DNA of 64,000 nt from Theropithecus gelada. Its lineage: Eukaryota; Chordata; Mammalia; Primates; Cercopithecidae. Below, piece by piece: positions 1 through 11,013 of this stretch; the first letter of the stretch is position 1; every line of letters starts with the position of its first letter. Under the pieces are notes generated by a model that did not search any database, had not been told where the DNA came from, and was given only the letters and a program-made list of their open reading frames with translations. A program made the translations under genes and the position numbers. The DNA lies in contig NC_037668.1 in NCBI RefSeq assembly GCF_003255815.1, positions 61,591,500-61,655,499 on the forward strand. Direction: 5' to 3'.

Positions 1-84
1 GTCTCGAACTCCTGACCTCAAGTGATCCACCTGCCTCAGCCTCCCAAAGTGCTGGGATTATAGGTGTGAGCCACCGCACCCGGC
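1..84 (-). mobile_element. Alu SINE, 5' end, cut by window edge
   Basis: The Alu 5' end is seen in reverse complement: 'gtgctgggattataggtgtg' is followed by 'agccaccgcacccggc' at the element's first base. The rest of the element, including its A tail, lies to the left of the window. The subfamily cannot be set from this piece. Confidence 0.95.
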
Positions 85-984
85 TGCCTGACAACTTTTA
101 TAGCAGGATATGTTTTCTGTTTGTCTGGGACAGAATGACCCTCAGGCTTTGGGAGGTTTATGGCCAGGGCTGCCATGTTTGGCCCACATCCCTGTCCAGC
201 TGCAAACAGAATGTCATCTTCTATGGCCTCAGCCTTGAACCAATCCTGGCAAAGGAGCTCAAAGAAGAGGAGGCTCTGAACCCAGCTGGAGTGTCCTGCC
301 TTGAGGCTGGGGGTTATAACTATCGGTGAGGCTGCCCACCTGGGAAGTCACTCTATCACTTCCCAGGGCTGTCCCAACAGACTGCATAACTAGCCCTGTT
401 ATCTCCTTAACCTCCCCCAGGGTGGGAGCCCTGCTCTGGGTCAGGCTCTGTCTGCTGCCCCTGCCCAAGGCTGAGTCTTAGTCCCCTATATCTTGCTGAC
501 TGGTAGGGAAGTATTGCCTTGAGGACCAGCATTACTTGGGATGCCCATAGCAATGTCCCACACATCAACTAATCCCCTAGACAACAGAATTCCAGAGCCC
601 CTATTTCCTCCACTTGGCTCCCTGTCCAGGGCCCTGAAGCCCCAGCACACCTCACAGCCATCTCTCTTCTTAAGGCAAGAGACAGCTGAACTCGTATTCT
701 ACTGGAAGAAGCACAACGTTCCCAAGGCTCCAGACCCATGGCCTCTCTCCTTCCAAGAAAAGTTAGACAGGGGGCCCAAAGAGGAACTGAGGAAGTGGTG
801 TCTGACCGCCATCATCTATCTGATTCTTGTACCTTCTGCAAAGGATGGTGAACAGGGCAACTACAAAAGACAGGGACTCAACGTGTGGTGCATCTGAGTT
901 CCTGTAGAGTGTCCTGTGAATCCTCGTCCTCCTCGCTTCCTCCTTCAGCATCAGCACCATCGCTTACGGACCACTTCTATGACA
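85..984. other. Unclassified unique sequence
   Basis: I see no repeat or gene signature here. A 118-codon open frame on + (541-897) has no recognisable domain and overlaps open frames on the other strand, so I do not call it a gene. Confidence 0.5.
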
Positions 985-1155
985 AACTTCACACTTAATC
1001 CTGTCTCATTTAATGCTCGTAACAGCCCTGAGGTGGATACTGTGCCCATTGGACAGGAGAGGAAACTGAGGCTCAGAGAGAGTGAGTCACTTGCTCATAT
1101 TCACACAGCATGGTACCAGGGGAGCTGGGATGTACACCTAGTCAGCCTGACCTTG
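985..1155 (-). mobile_element. MIR SINE
   Basis: This matches the reverse complement of the MIR core: 'tcatttaatgctcgtaacag', then 'gaggaaactgaggctcagag', then 'cacagcatggtaccaggg'. It is an old, diverged, tRNA-derived SINE. Confidence 0.85.
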
Positions 1156-1519
1156 GCACCTTCTTTCTTAGCTGCTGTAGAAGCGGAGGAAGAGTTGGTG
1201 AGTCACAAGACTATCTTGCTGGCTACGGAGTCTGCTTTGAGGCTTTGTTTTCTACAAGTCCCTCTAACTGGACCAAAGATGGTGCTTGGTGAACATTTTG
1301 CAGTTTGAGGATCAGGAACAGTGGGAAAGGAAAGCCCCTGCCTCATCCATTCACTTTCACTCATCTCTGGAGTCCAACTACTCTCCAAAAGCTTCATGGA
1401 GGCCCCTGGGCAGGGGGGGCCATCTGTTCAGGTCCTCTGACATCACAGAGGCAAGTGGTAGAATGGGCTCTGCCTTCTGCCCTGGACAAGCTCCTTACTT
1501 AGAAGATCCAAAAATGTCT
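1156..1519. other. Unclassified unique sequence
   Basis: No repeat, RNA or coding signature is recognised. Short overlapping open frames occur on both strands. Confidence 0.4.
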
Positions 1520-1720
1520 TACACAGAAACACAAGCATACTAACACACTCTCACACTCAACATGCACAAATCCATCCATGCACATACTCCCCTTTACAAG
1601 AGACATGCACACACATACATTCTCATACACATAAACATGCACGTATAAAAAGACAAATTCAGGATGCATCTGAACACAGCTCTTACATTCACACACATGA
1701 CAACAGATACAACACACTTA
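1520..1720. repeat. Decayed CA-rich simple repeat
   Basis: The strand is dominated by ACAC, CACA and CATGCACA runs with many interruptions, for example 'agacatgcacacacatacat'. It looks like an old (CA)n tract broken by point mutations. The minus-strand open frame across it, rich in Cys and Val, is a product of this composition. Confidence 0.7.
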
Positions 1721-2084
1721 CTCTCCTACATATTTGAATAAACCACTCATGTTTATGTACAACCTGTGTCCATCTCAAGATACTGATCCATTTCTGTGTA
1801 GCCTCTCTGGATTAATAAACTTTTGCACAGACGTCTCTTTATACAACCAGAACAGCCCTCAGAAACCAGTGTTATATCACACACTCATGGGGCCTGCCTG
1901 ACACTTGTGTTTAAGCTCCTGTTTTCCCAGACACAGAATGCAGGGATAGAGGCGTGGAGGTAGTTCTAACCCTAGAGATGTCTCAAGCATCTGCTGGCTC
2001 AGTCTGTGATCTCAGAGGCAGGGATCAAGGGCTGTCAGGGTCAGGGAGACACAGGGTGTCATGGTCCAGAAAATGTCTCCGGCG
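1721..2084. other. Unclassified unique sequence
   Basis: No recognisable repeat or gene. The sequence is moderately AT-rich around 1740-1860. Confidence 0.4.
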
Positions 2085-2385
2085 TCCCATAGACCTGGGT
2101 TTGAATTCCATCTGTGCCTCTCCTGGCTGTGGGTTACTGGTTATACAACAGGTATGGATTAGGAGCGTGGACTCTGGAGGTGGACTCTGGGCTCATAATC
2201 AATTCCCAGCACCGTTACTTAAATAGCAAGCTACTTCACCTTCCTGCATCTCAGCTTCCTCACCAATAAAATGGGGGTAATAATCACACCCAGCTTAGAG
2301 AGCTGTTGAGAGGATTAAGTCCGATAAACCAGGCAAAGTGCTTATCTCAGTGTCTGGCACACAGGAAGTGCTCAATAAGTTTAGG
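2085..2385 (+). mobile_element. MIR SINE(s), sense
   Basis: From about 2155 the full MIR pattern runs in order: 'ggagcgtggactctggag', the 'cttcctcaccaataaaatgg' region, 'gagaggattaag', then 'tgtctggcacacaggaagtg'. The stretch 2085-2150 ('cctgggtttgaattccatct') looks like a second, partial MIR directly upstream. Confidence 0.85.
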
Positions 2386-2789
2386 ATGTGATTACATATA
2401 AGCCCCTGGAGTTCCCTGGAAGAAGATGCCAGGGCAGTGTGGGAGAGGCTGGAGCTGAAATAGAGAGAAGCCGGGCACAGTGGCTGGGGAGAGCAGATGG
2501 CCCCAGGAGCCAGAACATGGGATGCACCCTGGCTCTGCCAGGCAGGCAGCATCCCTTAGACCTACACTGCTCCTGTTGAGCCAGGGAGCGGTCTGCTGCT
2601 TTGAATTCTAAAGACCTCCCTTACAGCCTAAGAAGAATCACTCATGAATAGTCCTACCCAGCTGCAAACTGAAATGCAAGAGGAGACCCTATGTATCACT
2701 GGATTCAGACCTGGTCCCCTCTCTGACCCTCTCCTCAGCTGCCCTGTGCTGCCCTGGCCCACCAGCCAGCGGCTCACAGCTTCAGGGAT
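2386..2789. other. Unclassified unique sequence
   Basis: Nothing recognised. The short Alu-like phrase near 2469 is rejected as a real Alu because the match stops after about 17 bases. Confidence 0.4.
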
Positions 2790-2905
2790 GAGGGGAAGGA
2801 ATAATTCAGAGAAGTTTCCTGGAAGAGGCATTTGGTACGGTCTTGATAGAGAAGGAAGGATGTTCCAGAGACAGGAAGTGGCACATGGCCACGAGCACAG
2901 AAGCC
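2790..2905 (-). mobile_element. L2 LINE fragment
   Basis: Antisense L2 pattern: a stretch like 'ggaaggatgttccagagaca' and 'ggaagtggcacatggcc', corresponding to the 'gcattccaggcagagggaac' region of the L2 complement. Old and diverged. Confidence 0.6.
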
Positions 2906-3334
2906 CCCACTGCTTGCTTTCCAGGCTCTTATTCCCAGGGTTAGTGACTCTTAACTTCCTGTCTGCAGTCCAAGTCCCAGTCCAGACCTTCCTCTTGACT
3001 CCAGACCCCAAGTCTTGCTACTTTCAGGTTTCACTAAGTGAAAATCTCAGAGATGCCTCCAACTGCACATGACCCAAAGCACTCTCCTGCCCTTACCCCA
3101 AACCCATCTCTCCCCTGGGTTCCTTGCACCTGGGACTAGCCCATCATCCAGTCAGCCATCCAAGCCGAGACCTCATCTGGTCCCACACCCAGTCTCTTGA
3201 ATTCGCTTTCTTCCATCTCTTATATCTGCCCCCACCCCATTGCTCAGGCTCCAGGACCAGCCCCTACCCTATCTCAGTTTCTTCCCTTGGACTTGGAGAT
3301 AGCCTCCTCATTGTTCTGTCTTCAGACTTGCCCC
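2906..3334. other. Unclassified, C/T-rich on the + strand
   Basis: No confident family. The sequence is rich in 'cccag' and 'tctt'. It may be more distant L2 leading into the fragment at 3335, but I cannot align it by eye. Confidence 0.35.
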
Positions 3335-3533
3335 AGTCCAACCCATTCTCTAAACAACTAGTAGGATCATGGCTATTCCCTCCTAAAAGCTCTTCAGTTG
3401 GTGTCAAGTTCTATAATGTCACTCAAGGTCCTCCATGAGCTAGCCCCACCCATGTCTCCAACTGTACGTACCCCTGTCTCCTCCTCACACCCAATGTTCC
3501 AGCAACAACGGCTCTCCTTATATCTCCTCCAGC

Positions 3534-3534
<1 letters not shown>
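3335..3534 (+). mobile_element. L2 LINE fragment
   Basis: L2 sense features: 'aaggtcctccatgagctagc' followed by 'cccacccatgtctcca' matches the L2 phrase about a 'catgatctggcccc' region. The fragment stops at the GA repeat. Confidence 0.7.

Positions 3535-3571
<37 letters not shown>
3535..3571. repeat. (GA)n microsatellite
   Basis: About 17 uninterrupted GA units lie at the end of an L2 fragment. It is followed at 3590-3700 by a looser TG/ATG-rich stretch ('tgtgtgtctatatatgcatg'). Confidence 0.95.
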
Positions 3572-3576
<5 letters not shown>

Positions 3577-4465
3577 TGTCTATAGTCATGCTGGTGTGTT
3601 GGTGTTACACGAGCATGTGTGTGTCTATATATGCATGTAAGCTGCATATGTATGAAATGTGTGGGTATGTGGGTATGTTCACGGACATGACATGTGGCAT
3701 GTGGGTATTTAGGTAGGAGAGCCTGTTGAGGATGGACATTGAGGGAAACGTGGTTGAGAAGCCAGCAGTTGGCACAGCTGGGCAAGGTGACATTTACAGC
3801 AAAGGCTAGGCTACTGACAGGCCCAGGAAATCAAGGCCTGGGAGCCAGGTGTTACCAGGCCCTGAATATCCCCAGGTGAAATCAAGGGAGCTGCACTCCC
3901 CACTTTCCAGACCTGGCCTGCAACTGTCCTGGGGCACAGGTCATATGCACAGAAGAAGCCTTATGCCATCTTGGGTATCTTGTCTCCCTCCTTCCTATTC
4001 AGCCAAGGATTGGGATGAGAGGCCTCCAAACAGCCTGCATCTGTCTTCATGTCTCTGAAGAGCCACTGTTGACCTGATCATCCCACCATGGTGATTGTTC
4101 ACCAAAGACAGAAAGCTGTTAATTCCAGCTCCTAACTGATTACTGCATTGAGTCAGGCCTTATTCAGAACCTTGGGTGTTTTTCTAGACACCTGAGAACC
4201 CCAATTTATCTTTCCCCTTGGTCCTCTATCTGACAATCTGACCTACAGTCATTCCTGACTGACATTGGCCAAGTCTCTAACCCTCCACTCTCTTTTCCCA
4301 GGCCAGTCTGTTAGCACACATCTCCAGGGCAGGAGGGAGGCTTCAGAAGCCAGCCTAGTTCTCTTTTTCCTCCCTTGAGCAAAAAGACAAGAATTTGTCT
4401 AAATTTTAGGGACACTGCATTCCATTCTGTCATCTGTTCAAGAGGCACATGGCTTACTGGAGCTG
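3572..4465. other. Unclassified; TG-rich start, then unique
   Basis: 3590-3720 is a degenerate TGTG/GGTATG tract. 3720-4465 has no recognisable repeat or gene. Confidence 0.4.
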
Positions 4466-4600
4466 CTCATTCATTCACTCATTCAACCAATGTCTTCACA
4501 CACCGGTGGTGTGCTGGGAACTGATGATGAGTGTCCTCCCTGCCCTCATCATGCTTACACTCTACAAAAGGTGCTCTTGTGTTTAAAAAACTATCAGAGC
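4466..4600 (-). mobile_element. L2 LINE 3' end
   Basis: Reverse complement of the L2 3' end: 'ctcattcattcactcattca' followed by 'gtgtgctgggaactgatgat' and 'ccctgccctcatcatgctta'. These correspond to the usual 'gtgctgggcactggggatac' and 'tgccctcatggagcttac' words. Confidence 0.85.
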
Positions 4601-4864
4601 CCATCCCAGGCTGCAATCCCTAAGAAGAGGTGAGGCCAAATGACCTTCAAGGATCTGCTCTGTGCCAAGCAATTATACTAGCCATTTACATCATTGATTG
4701 CCAAGAAAAATCAATCTCTTCCCTGCCTTTCTCCCATCTACCCACCCAACCTCCACTTCAGGTTCCCTGCCAGGCTCACCTCCTTCTCCAGTCCTCCTGC
4801 TCTGACACTCACCTGCCTATAAAACAAACCCAGGCACCATCCTTAAGCTTCTTGTGACTCTTTG

Positions 4865-5225
4865 ATGCTGGCAGAATAAATTGTCTACTTCTTAGCAAGA
4901 CATTTAAGGTCCTACATGATCTGGACTCAGCCATCTGTCCAGGTTTTCCTCCCTCTACTTCCATCCTTACCACACCCTCAACCACACACATTCCTGCTCC
5001 TTTGGAATTATCACCTCTCTTTCCGTGACCTCTTCTTTGTGCCCTTTCATGCTTCTTGGCCTCTGGAGTTGCTGGCCCCATCTCTGAAGTACTCTTCTGC
5101 TTTTCCTCATCTGGCACATCCTTCTCTACCTTTCGAGACTCAGTTCAAATGTCACCTCTGGGAAGACATCCCCTTCTCCTCTGTGGAGCCCAGTGGTCCA
5201 GTGTGCTTTGTACACACCTCTGATG
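4865..5225 (+). mobile_element. L2 LINE fragment
   Basis: Ordered L2 sense words are present: 'aaggtcctacatgatctgga', 'tgaagtactcttctgctt', 'actcagttcaaatgtcacct', then 'gggaagacatccccttctcc'. Codons are broken throughout, as expected of an ancient LINE copy. Confidence 0.88.
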
Positions 5226-5534
5226 ACACTCAGCATGGTGGGGAGACCACAGGAGCCAAGGCAGAGAGAACGAGAAGAGCAGTTAAGGGCTGAGTCCTAG
5301 GAAACTCTGACCAAGAGTTTCCTTGACGCCCACAAGTATCTTGAGAATGACAACTTGGCTGGCAATGTATGAAATGCCACCAAGAGAGCTGAAGCCAGAA
5401 GATGACTGAACAGAGCTGTTGAATTTGATGGTCCAGTTATAGAACCAGTGGTATTAAACAGAGGAAAAGTAATAGAGCAAAGAGGTAGAGGTCTGAATAA
5501 GGATAACAGTAGTGATGGTGGATAATCTTTAAGT
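5226..5534. other. Unclassified unique sequence
   Basis: Purine-rich on the + strand; no family recognised. It lies between two L2 pieces of the same orientation, so it could be an insertion or badly decayed L2. Confidence 0.35.
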
Positions 5535-5950
5535 ACATGAAGTTCTTCTCTGCCCCAGGGCCTTTACACAATATTCCCTGGCCCAGAAGTGCTCTGTCTT
5601 CCACTCTGCATTGCTCACTCATGATCATCTTTCAGCACTCAGCTCAGATGTCACCTCCTCAGAGAAGCCTACCCTGACATTTAATCCAACCTCAGCTATT
5701 CTGCCTCACCACCCTTTATTATACCTTCAGAGCATTTACAGTCATGAGTAATCATTTTACGTGGTTCTTGTTTTTGTTGTTTACACACACATACACACAG
5801 GCCCACACACAGTAACATGTAAGCTCCATGCAAACAGAGACCTTGTCTGACTTTTTTCACTTTTGTATCCCGGCATATAGCACAGTGGCCAGCACACAGT
5901 AGACACTCAAAAACTATTGTTGAATCAATGACTCTATGAATGTATGGATG
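5535..5950 (+). mobile_element. L2 LINE 3' end
   Basis: L2 sense 3' region: 'cagctcagatgtcacctcct', 'cagagaagcctaccctgaca', 'gtaagctccatgcaaacaga', then 'gccagcacacagtagacact'. It ends near 'ttgttgaatcaatgac'. A short CA run (5782-5810) interrupts it. Confidence 0.92.
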
Positions 5951-6104
5951 CACAAATGAGTGGATGGATGACAACCTCAATGTACTTAGCTTTCTTGAAA
6001 TTGTTGGCCGTATGTTTACTGAACTCACGTCAGGGGGCTTCTGTTCCTTAAACATTCCCTAAGGCATTGGGCACCAGCAAATGTTTGTTGGATGGCCGCA
6101 TGTG

Positions 6105-6425
6105 GCAAAAAAGTCTAGCTCCACCAAAATTCCATCTTCCCTTCTTGGGGCACACAGCTAGACAACCTTTCCTAGACCTCCCTGCAGTTAGGTGGACCAT
6201 AGGCAAAAGTGATATAGGCCATGGCCAGTCTTAGCCCATAAAAACCTCCATGCAACCTCCTGCATGTTCTTCCTACATTGGCTGGATGTTGTTGATCAGA
6301 CCCAAGGGGATGTGGGTCTCCAAGGTGGAAGGAGGCTTTATTCCTGAATTTCTGGGTGGAGTAGAGCTCCCCACCACAGTAAACACCTGCCCAGGACAGA
6401 TACATGAGCAGTAAATGAATTTAAA
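6105..6425 (+). mobile_element. Interspersed repeat remnant, family name uncertain
   Basis: The words 'cctccctgcagttaggtgga', 'cttagcccataaaaacctcc' and 'gagcagtaaatgaattt' occur in this order in a common human LTR- or MER-type repeat that I recall but cannot name with certainty. It is heavily diverged. Confidence 0.5.
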
Positions 6426-7104
6426 TTTGCGGAGTCGTAGAAATATGGTGTCTTGTGGTCACCATGGCCTACCCATTCTCTGCTACACAGCCAGGACCAG
6501 CTTCTCTCACATGCCCCGGAATCCTCACACAGTCTGTCTGTCCTGCAACCTCAAGCTGTGCCAACTCGCCACATTTCCATGATGTCTACAGTCCAGCTGA
6601 CCCAGGAACCTCCCCTCTCTAAGTTTTCAGTAGAACCCAATCTCTGTTGCTCATAGTCCTTTTAGAGTCTGTAGCTTTTTCTGAGATCCATGGGCTAGAA
6701 TCAAAAGGGTCTCTACTACTTTGGAGTCAGGGATCTTTTGAGAAAAGATAAAACACATGTACCCTCCTCCCAGGAAGACAGGACCCACAGGCCCCCGAGG
6801 TCAGGCATGGGTTCCTAGTGCTTTTGCCCAGCATGGCTCACCTGACAGCCCCATTCCAAGCTTAAAATGCCCCCGCCAGAAAAGGGCCTTGCCTGTTCAA
6901 GCTGACCCTGCTCCCTGAGAGATATGGATTGATTTTATTGACTAAGGAGCCAGCCATGACCATGTCAAAAATTTATCAGACTAGCCTTCATTCGCAGGGC
7001 AGTTCCCATGGATAAGGCTACAAGCCCAGTGCTCAGAATCCCAGTACCACTGCCCAGTGATGCTGGTTCCCTGCCACGCTCACTCCCTTCTCCAATCCCC
7101 CACG
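6426..7104. other. Unclassified unique sequence
   Basis: No repeat, RNA or coding signature recognised. Short frames only. Confidence 0.4.
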
Positions 7105-7255
7105 CTACCATGTGACCTCGAGCAAGTCCTTTCCCTCCCCAAGACTCAGTTTCCTCATCTATAAGTAGGATAATAATATAACTATCCCTTAGGGTTGTTA
7201 TGTGGCTCCAGGCAGATAATCCATGCAAGGCACCTGGCACAGCACAATTCCTGGC
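7105..7255 (+). mobile_element. MIR SINE, sense
   Basis: MIR order is clear: 'accatgtgacctcgagcaag', 'actcagtttcctcatctata', 'agggttgttatgtgg', then 'gcacctggcacagcac'. Confidence 0.9.
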
Positions 7256-7274
7256 ACAGACCTAGAGCCAGTAT

Positions 7275-7440
7275 TATCTCCTTCAACCCCCTCCCCTAAG
7301 AGTCGAAGTAGGTATAATACTATCATGATCTTGTTTCTACAAATGAGGAAAAAAGACCAGAGAAATGAACTAACTTGCCCTAGGTCGTAAACTTTGTAAG
7401 TAACAAGCCTGGACTCAAACCCCTAAACTTGACTGCCTTC
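7275..7440 (-). mobile_element. MIR SINE, antisense
   Basis: Reverse-complement MIR: 'acaaatgaggaaaaaagacc', 'gaactaacttgccctaggtc', then 'gcctggactcaaacccct'. With the sense MIR at 7105 it forms an inverted MIR pair. Another scrap (7610-7650, 'attaacttgcccaagcct') may be a third MIR. Confidence 0.85.
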
Positions 7441-7654
7441 CACAGCTGATTGGTACTGGGTTGCTATGGAAACTTGCAGGGCCCAGGGTAAGATCTAGCG
7501 GAGGCCAAGTGAGGGGTGTGCGGGTGGCAGTTTGGTTGGTGGCGGGTTAGGGAACGCTGACTTAACTCTGGTCATCCAAATACCCACAATTATACAATTG
7601 AAGGTAGCCAGGGTTAAGTCAGTATTAACTTGCCCAAGCCTGCAGTAAAGGAGA

Positions 7655-8165
7655 AGGAGGTATGTTCATAGCAGCACTATTCACAACAGCCAAGTGGGAG
7701 AAGCAACTCCAGTGTCCATGATGGGTGAATGGCTAAACAAAACATAGTACATCCGAACGATGGAATGTTATTCACCCTGACAAAAGAAGGGAATTCTGAC
7801 ACATACTACAACATGGATGAACCATGAGAACATCATGGTAAGTGAAATGAGCCAGTCACAAAAACAACAAATACTGTATGATTCCACTTAAATGAGATAC
7901 CTAGAGTAGTCAAACTCATTGAGAAAGAAAGCAGAATAGAGGTTACCAGCGGCTGGGGGAGAGGGAAAAGAGGAGTTACTACAGACTCTAGGGTCAGAGC
8001 TTCAGCCTGGGAAAATGAAAAGATTCTGGAGCTGGATGGCAGGGATGGTCATACAACAGTGTGAATGTACTTCAGATACTTAATGCCAATGAACTAACTC
8101 CACACTTAAAAATGGTTAAGATAATGAGTGGTGTTATGTGTATTTCACCATGGTTGAAAATAATG
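7655..8165 (+). mobile_element. L1M LINE-1 3' end
   Basis: Sense L1 ORF2 end and 3' UTR: 'gcagcactattcacaacagc' is followed by 'acaacatggatgaaccatga', 'gtatgattccacttaaatga' and 'gtgtatttcaccatggttga'. The frame is broken and the 5' portion is missing, as in old mammalian-wide L1M copies. Confidence 0.9.
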
Positions 8166-8289
8166 ATTCTTTTAAAGGGAGGAGGAGGTCAAGGTGTTTA
8201 TTCATCACCCGTAGACCCTGTCTTGCCATCCCAAGGAAGAAGAGAGGATGATCCCAACTAGAACGGGCTGCTGGGCCACACTGCCCAGA

Positions 8290-8660
8290 TCCCCATTTGC
8301 CTTTCTCCTGCCTCATTTCCAGTTCCAGAATTATTTATCATCAAGGAGCTGCCGGAGATGGAATGTGAATTAGGAGCTCAGCTTGATTTTGTTTTATCTT
8401 ATTTTCCCCCATGAAGCGCCGCCTGAGTGGGGCGGGGTGGGAGTGTGCAGAGCTTTGTTGTGACTTGTCGCCAAGCAAATGCGGTGTCAGCTTCTGCGCA
8501 GGAGGCTGAGTGTGGAGCATCCTGGGGCCTGCGCAGAGGATGCTCATTCTAGGAAATAATTACCCGGGTGTCCCTTCAAGTTGGCCCAAAAAATAGAACA
8601 CTCAGGAGTGAGTGCTGTTATACCTTCTTAATTACTTTCCTCATTTAACCGGGTCATCTC
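8290..8660. other. Unique GC/AT-mixed block, candidate conserved element
   Basis: No repeat matches this block. It retains CpGs near 8417-8500 ('gcgccgcctgagtggggcgg', 'tgtcgccaagcaaatgcggt') and has AT-rich homeodomain-like words ('gaattatttatc', 'ttcttaattactttcc'). The texture resembles conserved non-coding DNA, but nothing proves function. Confidence 0.35.
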
Positions 8661-8667
8661 TAGAAAG

Positions 8668-8856
8668 GCACTCAGGCTCTGGAGACAGACCACGTTTTGA
8701 TTTTCCACTCCCGCTTACTCATGGGTAACCTTAATGAAAGTCACTCGGCCTCAGTCTTCTCATCTGAAGAATGAAATGTAGAATAATGAAAGTACCTACA
8801 TTGTACGGTTGTGGTGAGGATTGATAAAATGTCATGTATTAAGGGCTTGGCACCAA
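8668..8856 (+). mobile_element. MIR SINE, sense
   Basis: Diverged MIR: 'aggctctggagacagacc', 'cctcagtcttctcatctgaa', 'gttgtggtgaggattgat', then 'gggcttggcaccaat'. Confidence 0.8.
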
Positions 8857-8893
8857 TATGCCCGTGTGTGGAAGCTGACTTTGTGTCACCCTG

Positions 8894-8933
8894 ATCATCA
8901 CCACCACCATCATCATCATCACTATCATCATTT
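8894..8933. repeat. (CAT/ATC)n microsatellite
   Basis: Imperfect trinucleotide run of 'catcatcatcactatcatca' type. In one frame it reads as a His run, which is a composition effect and not a protein feature. Confidence 0.9.
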
Positions 8934-9194
8934 CTATCGGGCTACTTTGTATATGCTGACACTATTAGACAAAATAAAGTGGGGGTGTTCAGTCTCCTTT
9001 CTATTGTTCATCTCTCCAGTCAAACATCCTACTTGCAGGTGCCAAACCAGCCACACCTGGGGATTGGTGTCCTCCTATGGTGGCCACACCAGTGTATGAT
9101 GTGGGCTGATCTCTACCTCGACACTGGTACCATGAGGGAGCTCTCATCCAGGCTGGGGCCCATGTTCCTGGAAGCAGGGTGATGCGCCAATTAA

Positions 9195-9255
9195 CACCCC
9201 AGATCTGAGTTCAAATGTGGCTTGGCCTTTTACCAACTATGAGATCCTAGCTCTG
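9195..9255 (+). mobile_element. MIR SINE 5' part, interrupted
   Basis: 'gatctgagttcaaatgtggc' and 'ttttaccaactatgagatcc' match the MIR middle. It ends abruptly where an antisense L1 3' end begins, so the L1 probably inserted in or beside this MIR. Confidence 0.65.
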
Positions 9256-9605
9256 TTCTTTTTAATTATAGTAAAATATACATAACATAAAATTTAGCAT
9301 CTTAACCATTTTTAAGTGTAGTTTAGTGGCATTAAGAATATTCACATTGTTGTACAACCATCACCACTATCCATCCACAAAACTGTTTTCATTTTGCAAA
9401 ACTGAAACTGTACCCACTCTGCAATAACGCTCCATTTCCCCCTCCTCCCAGGCCCTGGCAACCACCATTCTACTTTCTGTCTCTATGAGTTTGACTAGTC
9501 CAAGCACTGCATGTAAGTGGAGTCTATCATTTTATCCTTTTGTGACTGGCTTCCTTCACTTCGCATGTCCTTGAGAGTCATCCATGCTGTAGCAGGTGAC
9601 AGGCC
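9256..9605 (-). mobile_element. L1M LINE-1 3' UTR fragment
   Basis: Antisense L1M 3' region: 'agtaaaatatacataacata', 'aaatttagcatcttaaccat', 'caccactatccatccacaaa', then 'cttcacttcgcatgtccttg'. Confidence 0.9.
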
Positions 9606-9679
9606 ATTGTGGGTCTGCTTTTAAGTTATGCAGTGCAGAAAACATGACATCTTAGAGTTGCTCTGAAGATGGAATCTCT

Positions 9680-10410
9680 ATCTACCCTCTTGCTCAGACC
9701 AAAATCTTAGGAATATTCCAGAATCCTCTCTTTTCTCCACCCCCACATCCATACCATCAGTCAGCCCTGCTGACCATACCTTAATCCAAGCACTCCTCTT
9801 TGGCTCCTGTGTTACCTCCATGGCCCAAGCCCCAGTATCCTTCACCCGGTGTCTGCAAAGGTCTAACTAAGCTCCCTGATTCCACTCTTGCCCCCACAGC
9901 AGCCAGAGGGATCTGTTAAAACACAAATTAGAGCATGTCTCTCCCCTGCTTAACACCCCCCAAAGTCTTCTCATCTCCCTTCAAATAAAACCCACCCTCC
10001 TGTCCTAGACCTGCAGTCTCCATGGCCAACCTCTGCTGGTGCCCTTGATTCCTTCCTCACCATGCTCCAGCCACTATGGCCCCTCTTTCTGGTCCTTAGG
10101 CTTACCAAGTTCCTACCTCAGGGCTCTTGCATTCACCTATCACCTCCTCCGAGAGGCCTCCCCTCACCACACAAATCAAAGAGGCAGAAGCCCACTGGTC
10201 CTGTCTCCAAGTCTATCCTATTTTAAGTCTCTGCATGGCACTTATCACAACTGGCTGTCTTTCCCCTCTTTGTTTACTGTCTGTCTTCCCTACCAGAAGG
10301 TACACTCCATGCAAGCAGGGAGCCTGTCTAACCCATTCATTAGTATAGACCCAGAACCTGGCAGAGAGCCATTGCTCAATAAATACTTGTTGAATGAACT
10401 GACAAATGAG
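9680..10410 (+). mobile_element. L2 LINE, long 3' segment
   Basis: The best-preserved L2 in the window. Ordered words: 'aaacacaaattagagcatgt', 'ctcagggctcttgcattcac', 'gaagcccactggtcc', 'ggcacttatcacaactggct', 'aaggtacactccatgcaagc', then 'gctcaataaatacttgttga' at the 3' terminus. No L2 reverse transcriptase frame remains. Confidence 0.95.
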
Positions 10411-10411
10411 C

Positions 10412-10512
10412 AATGAAACTATATATACAAAGCACTTTGCATGGGGCTTGGCAAGACGTTGTACTAGATGGCAGTATTATTATTATCATCATTGTCATCA
10501 TAATGATTACCC
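10412..10512 (+). mobile_element. MIR SINE 3' part with ATT/ATC run
   Basis: 'tacaaagcactttgcatggg' followed by 'gcagtattattattatcatc' fits a MIR 3' end directly after the L2 terminus. The trinucleotide run occupies about 10473-10512. Confidence 0.6.
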
Positions 10513-11010
10513 TGGGCCTCCTGCCTCATTGATCTGCAAGGCTAGACCTTGCTTGAAGATTTGGGACAAGATCAATAAGTGTCCAGGACTTTCTGTGTCA
10601 TCATGGGAGCTGGAATTCATCCAAGGGGCTGTGAGTGAACAAGTTTCATGCCTTATAGGTTGTGTGTCCAGGCTTAACGTTCATGAGTTCTACACAGTCC
10701 TATCCCACTCCCAGGTTGGGCAAAGACATTAAGATTGCTGACATGAGAAGATCCAAGAAGGTAGGCAGGGCTGGAGCTGGAAGGATAGGCCAGTGGGAGG
10801 AGACAGAGGGGGCAGCTGAGAGTCTCTCTGGACCCACAGTGACGGAAGACCGACAGCACCATGACCATTGGGACCTGAAAGGTTCCCAGATCTGGGTTCC
10901 CTGCAGTAGAGACACTGACCAGAACCCTGATCCTGTCAATAAGCAATTCTTTTATCAATAGACCTTAGAGATCTCCTGCCAGGTGCCTGCACTAGACCCA
11001 TTAACTCAGT
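10513..11010. other. Unclassified unique sequence
   Basis: No recognisable repeat or gene. Overlapping open frames on both strands (10662-10961) carry no motif and are not called. Confidence 0.4.
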
Positions 11011-11013
11011 CAC

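Noticed and set aside
2469..2487. Alu-like start 'gccgggcacagtggctgg'
   Set aside because: The match to an Alu 5' end stops after about 17 bases; no arm, linker or A tail follows. Likely chance.
8894..8933. Poly-His coding stretch
   Set aside because: Pure consequence of a CAT/ATC microsatellite; the frame has no other support.
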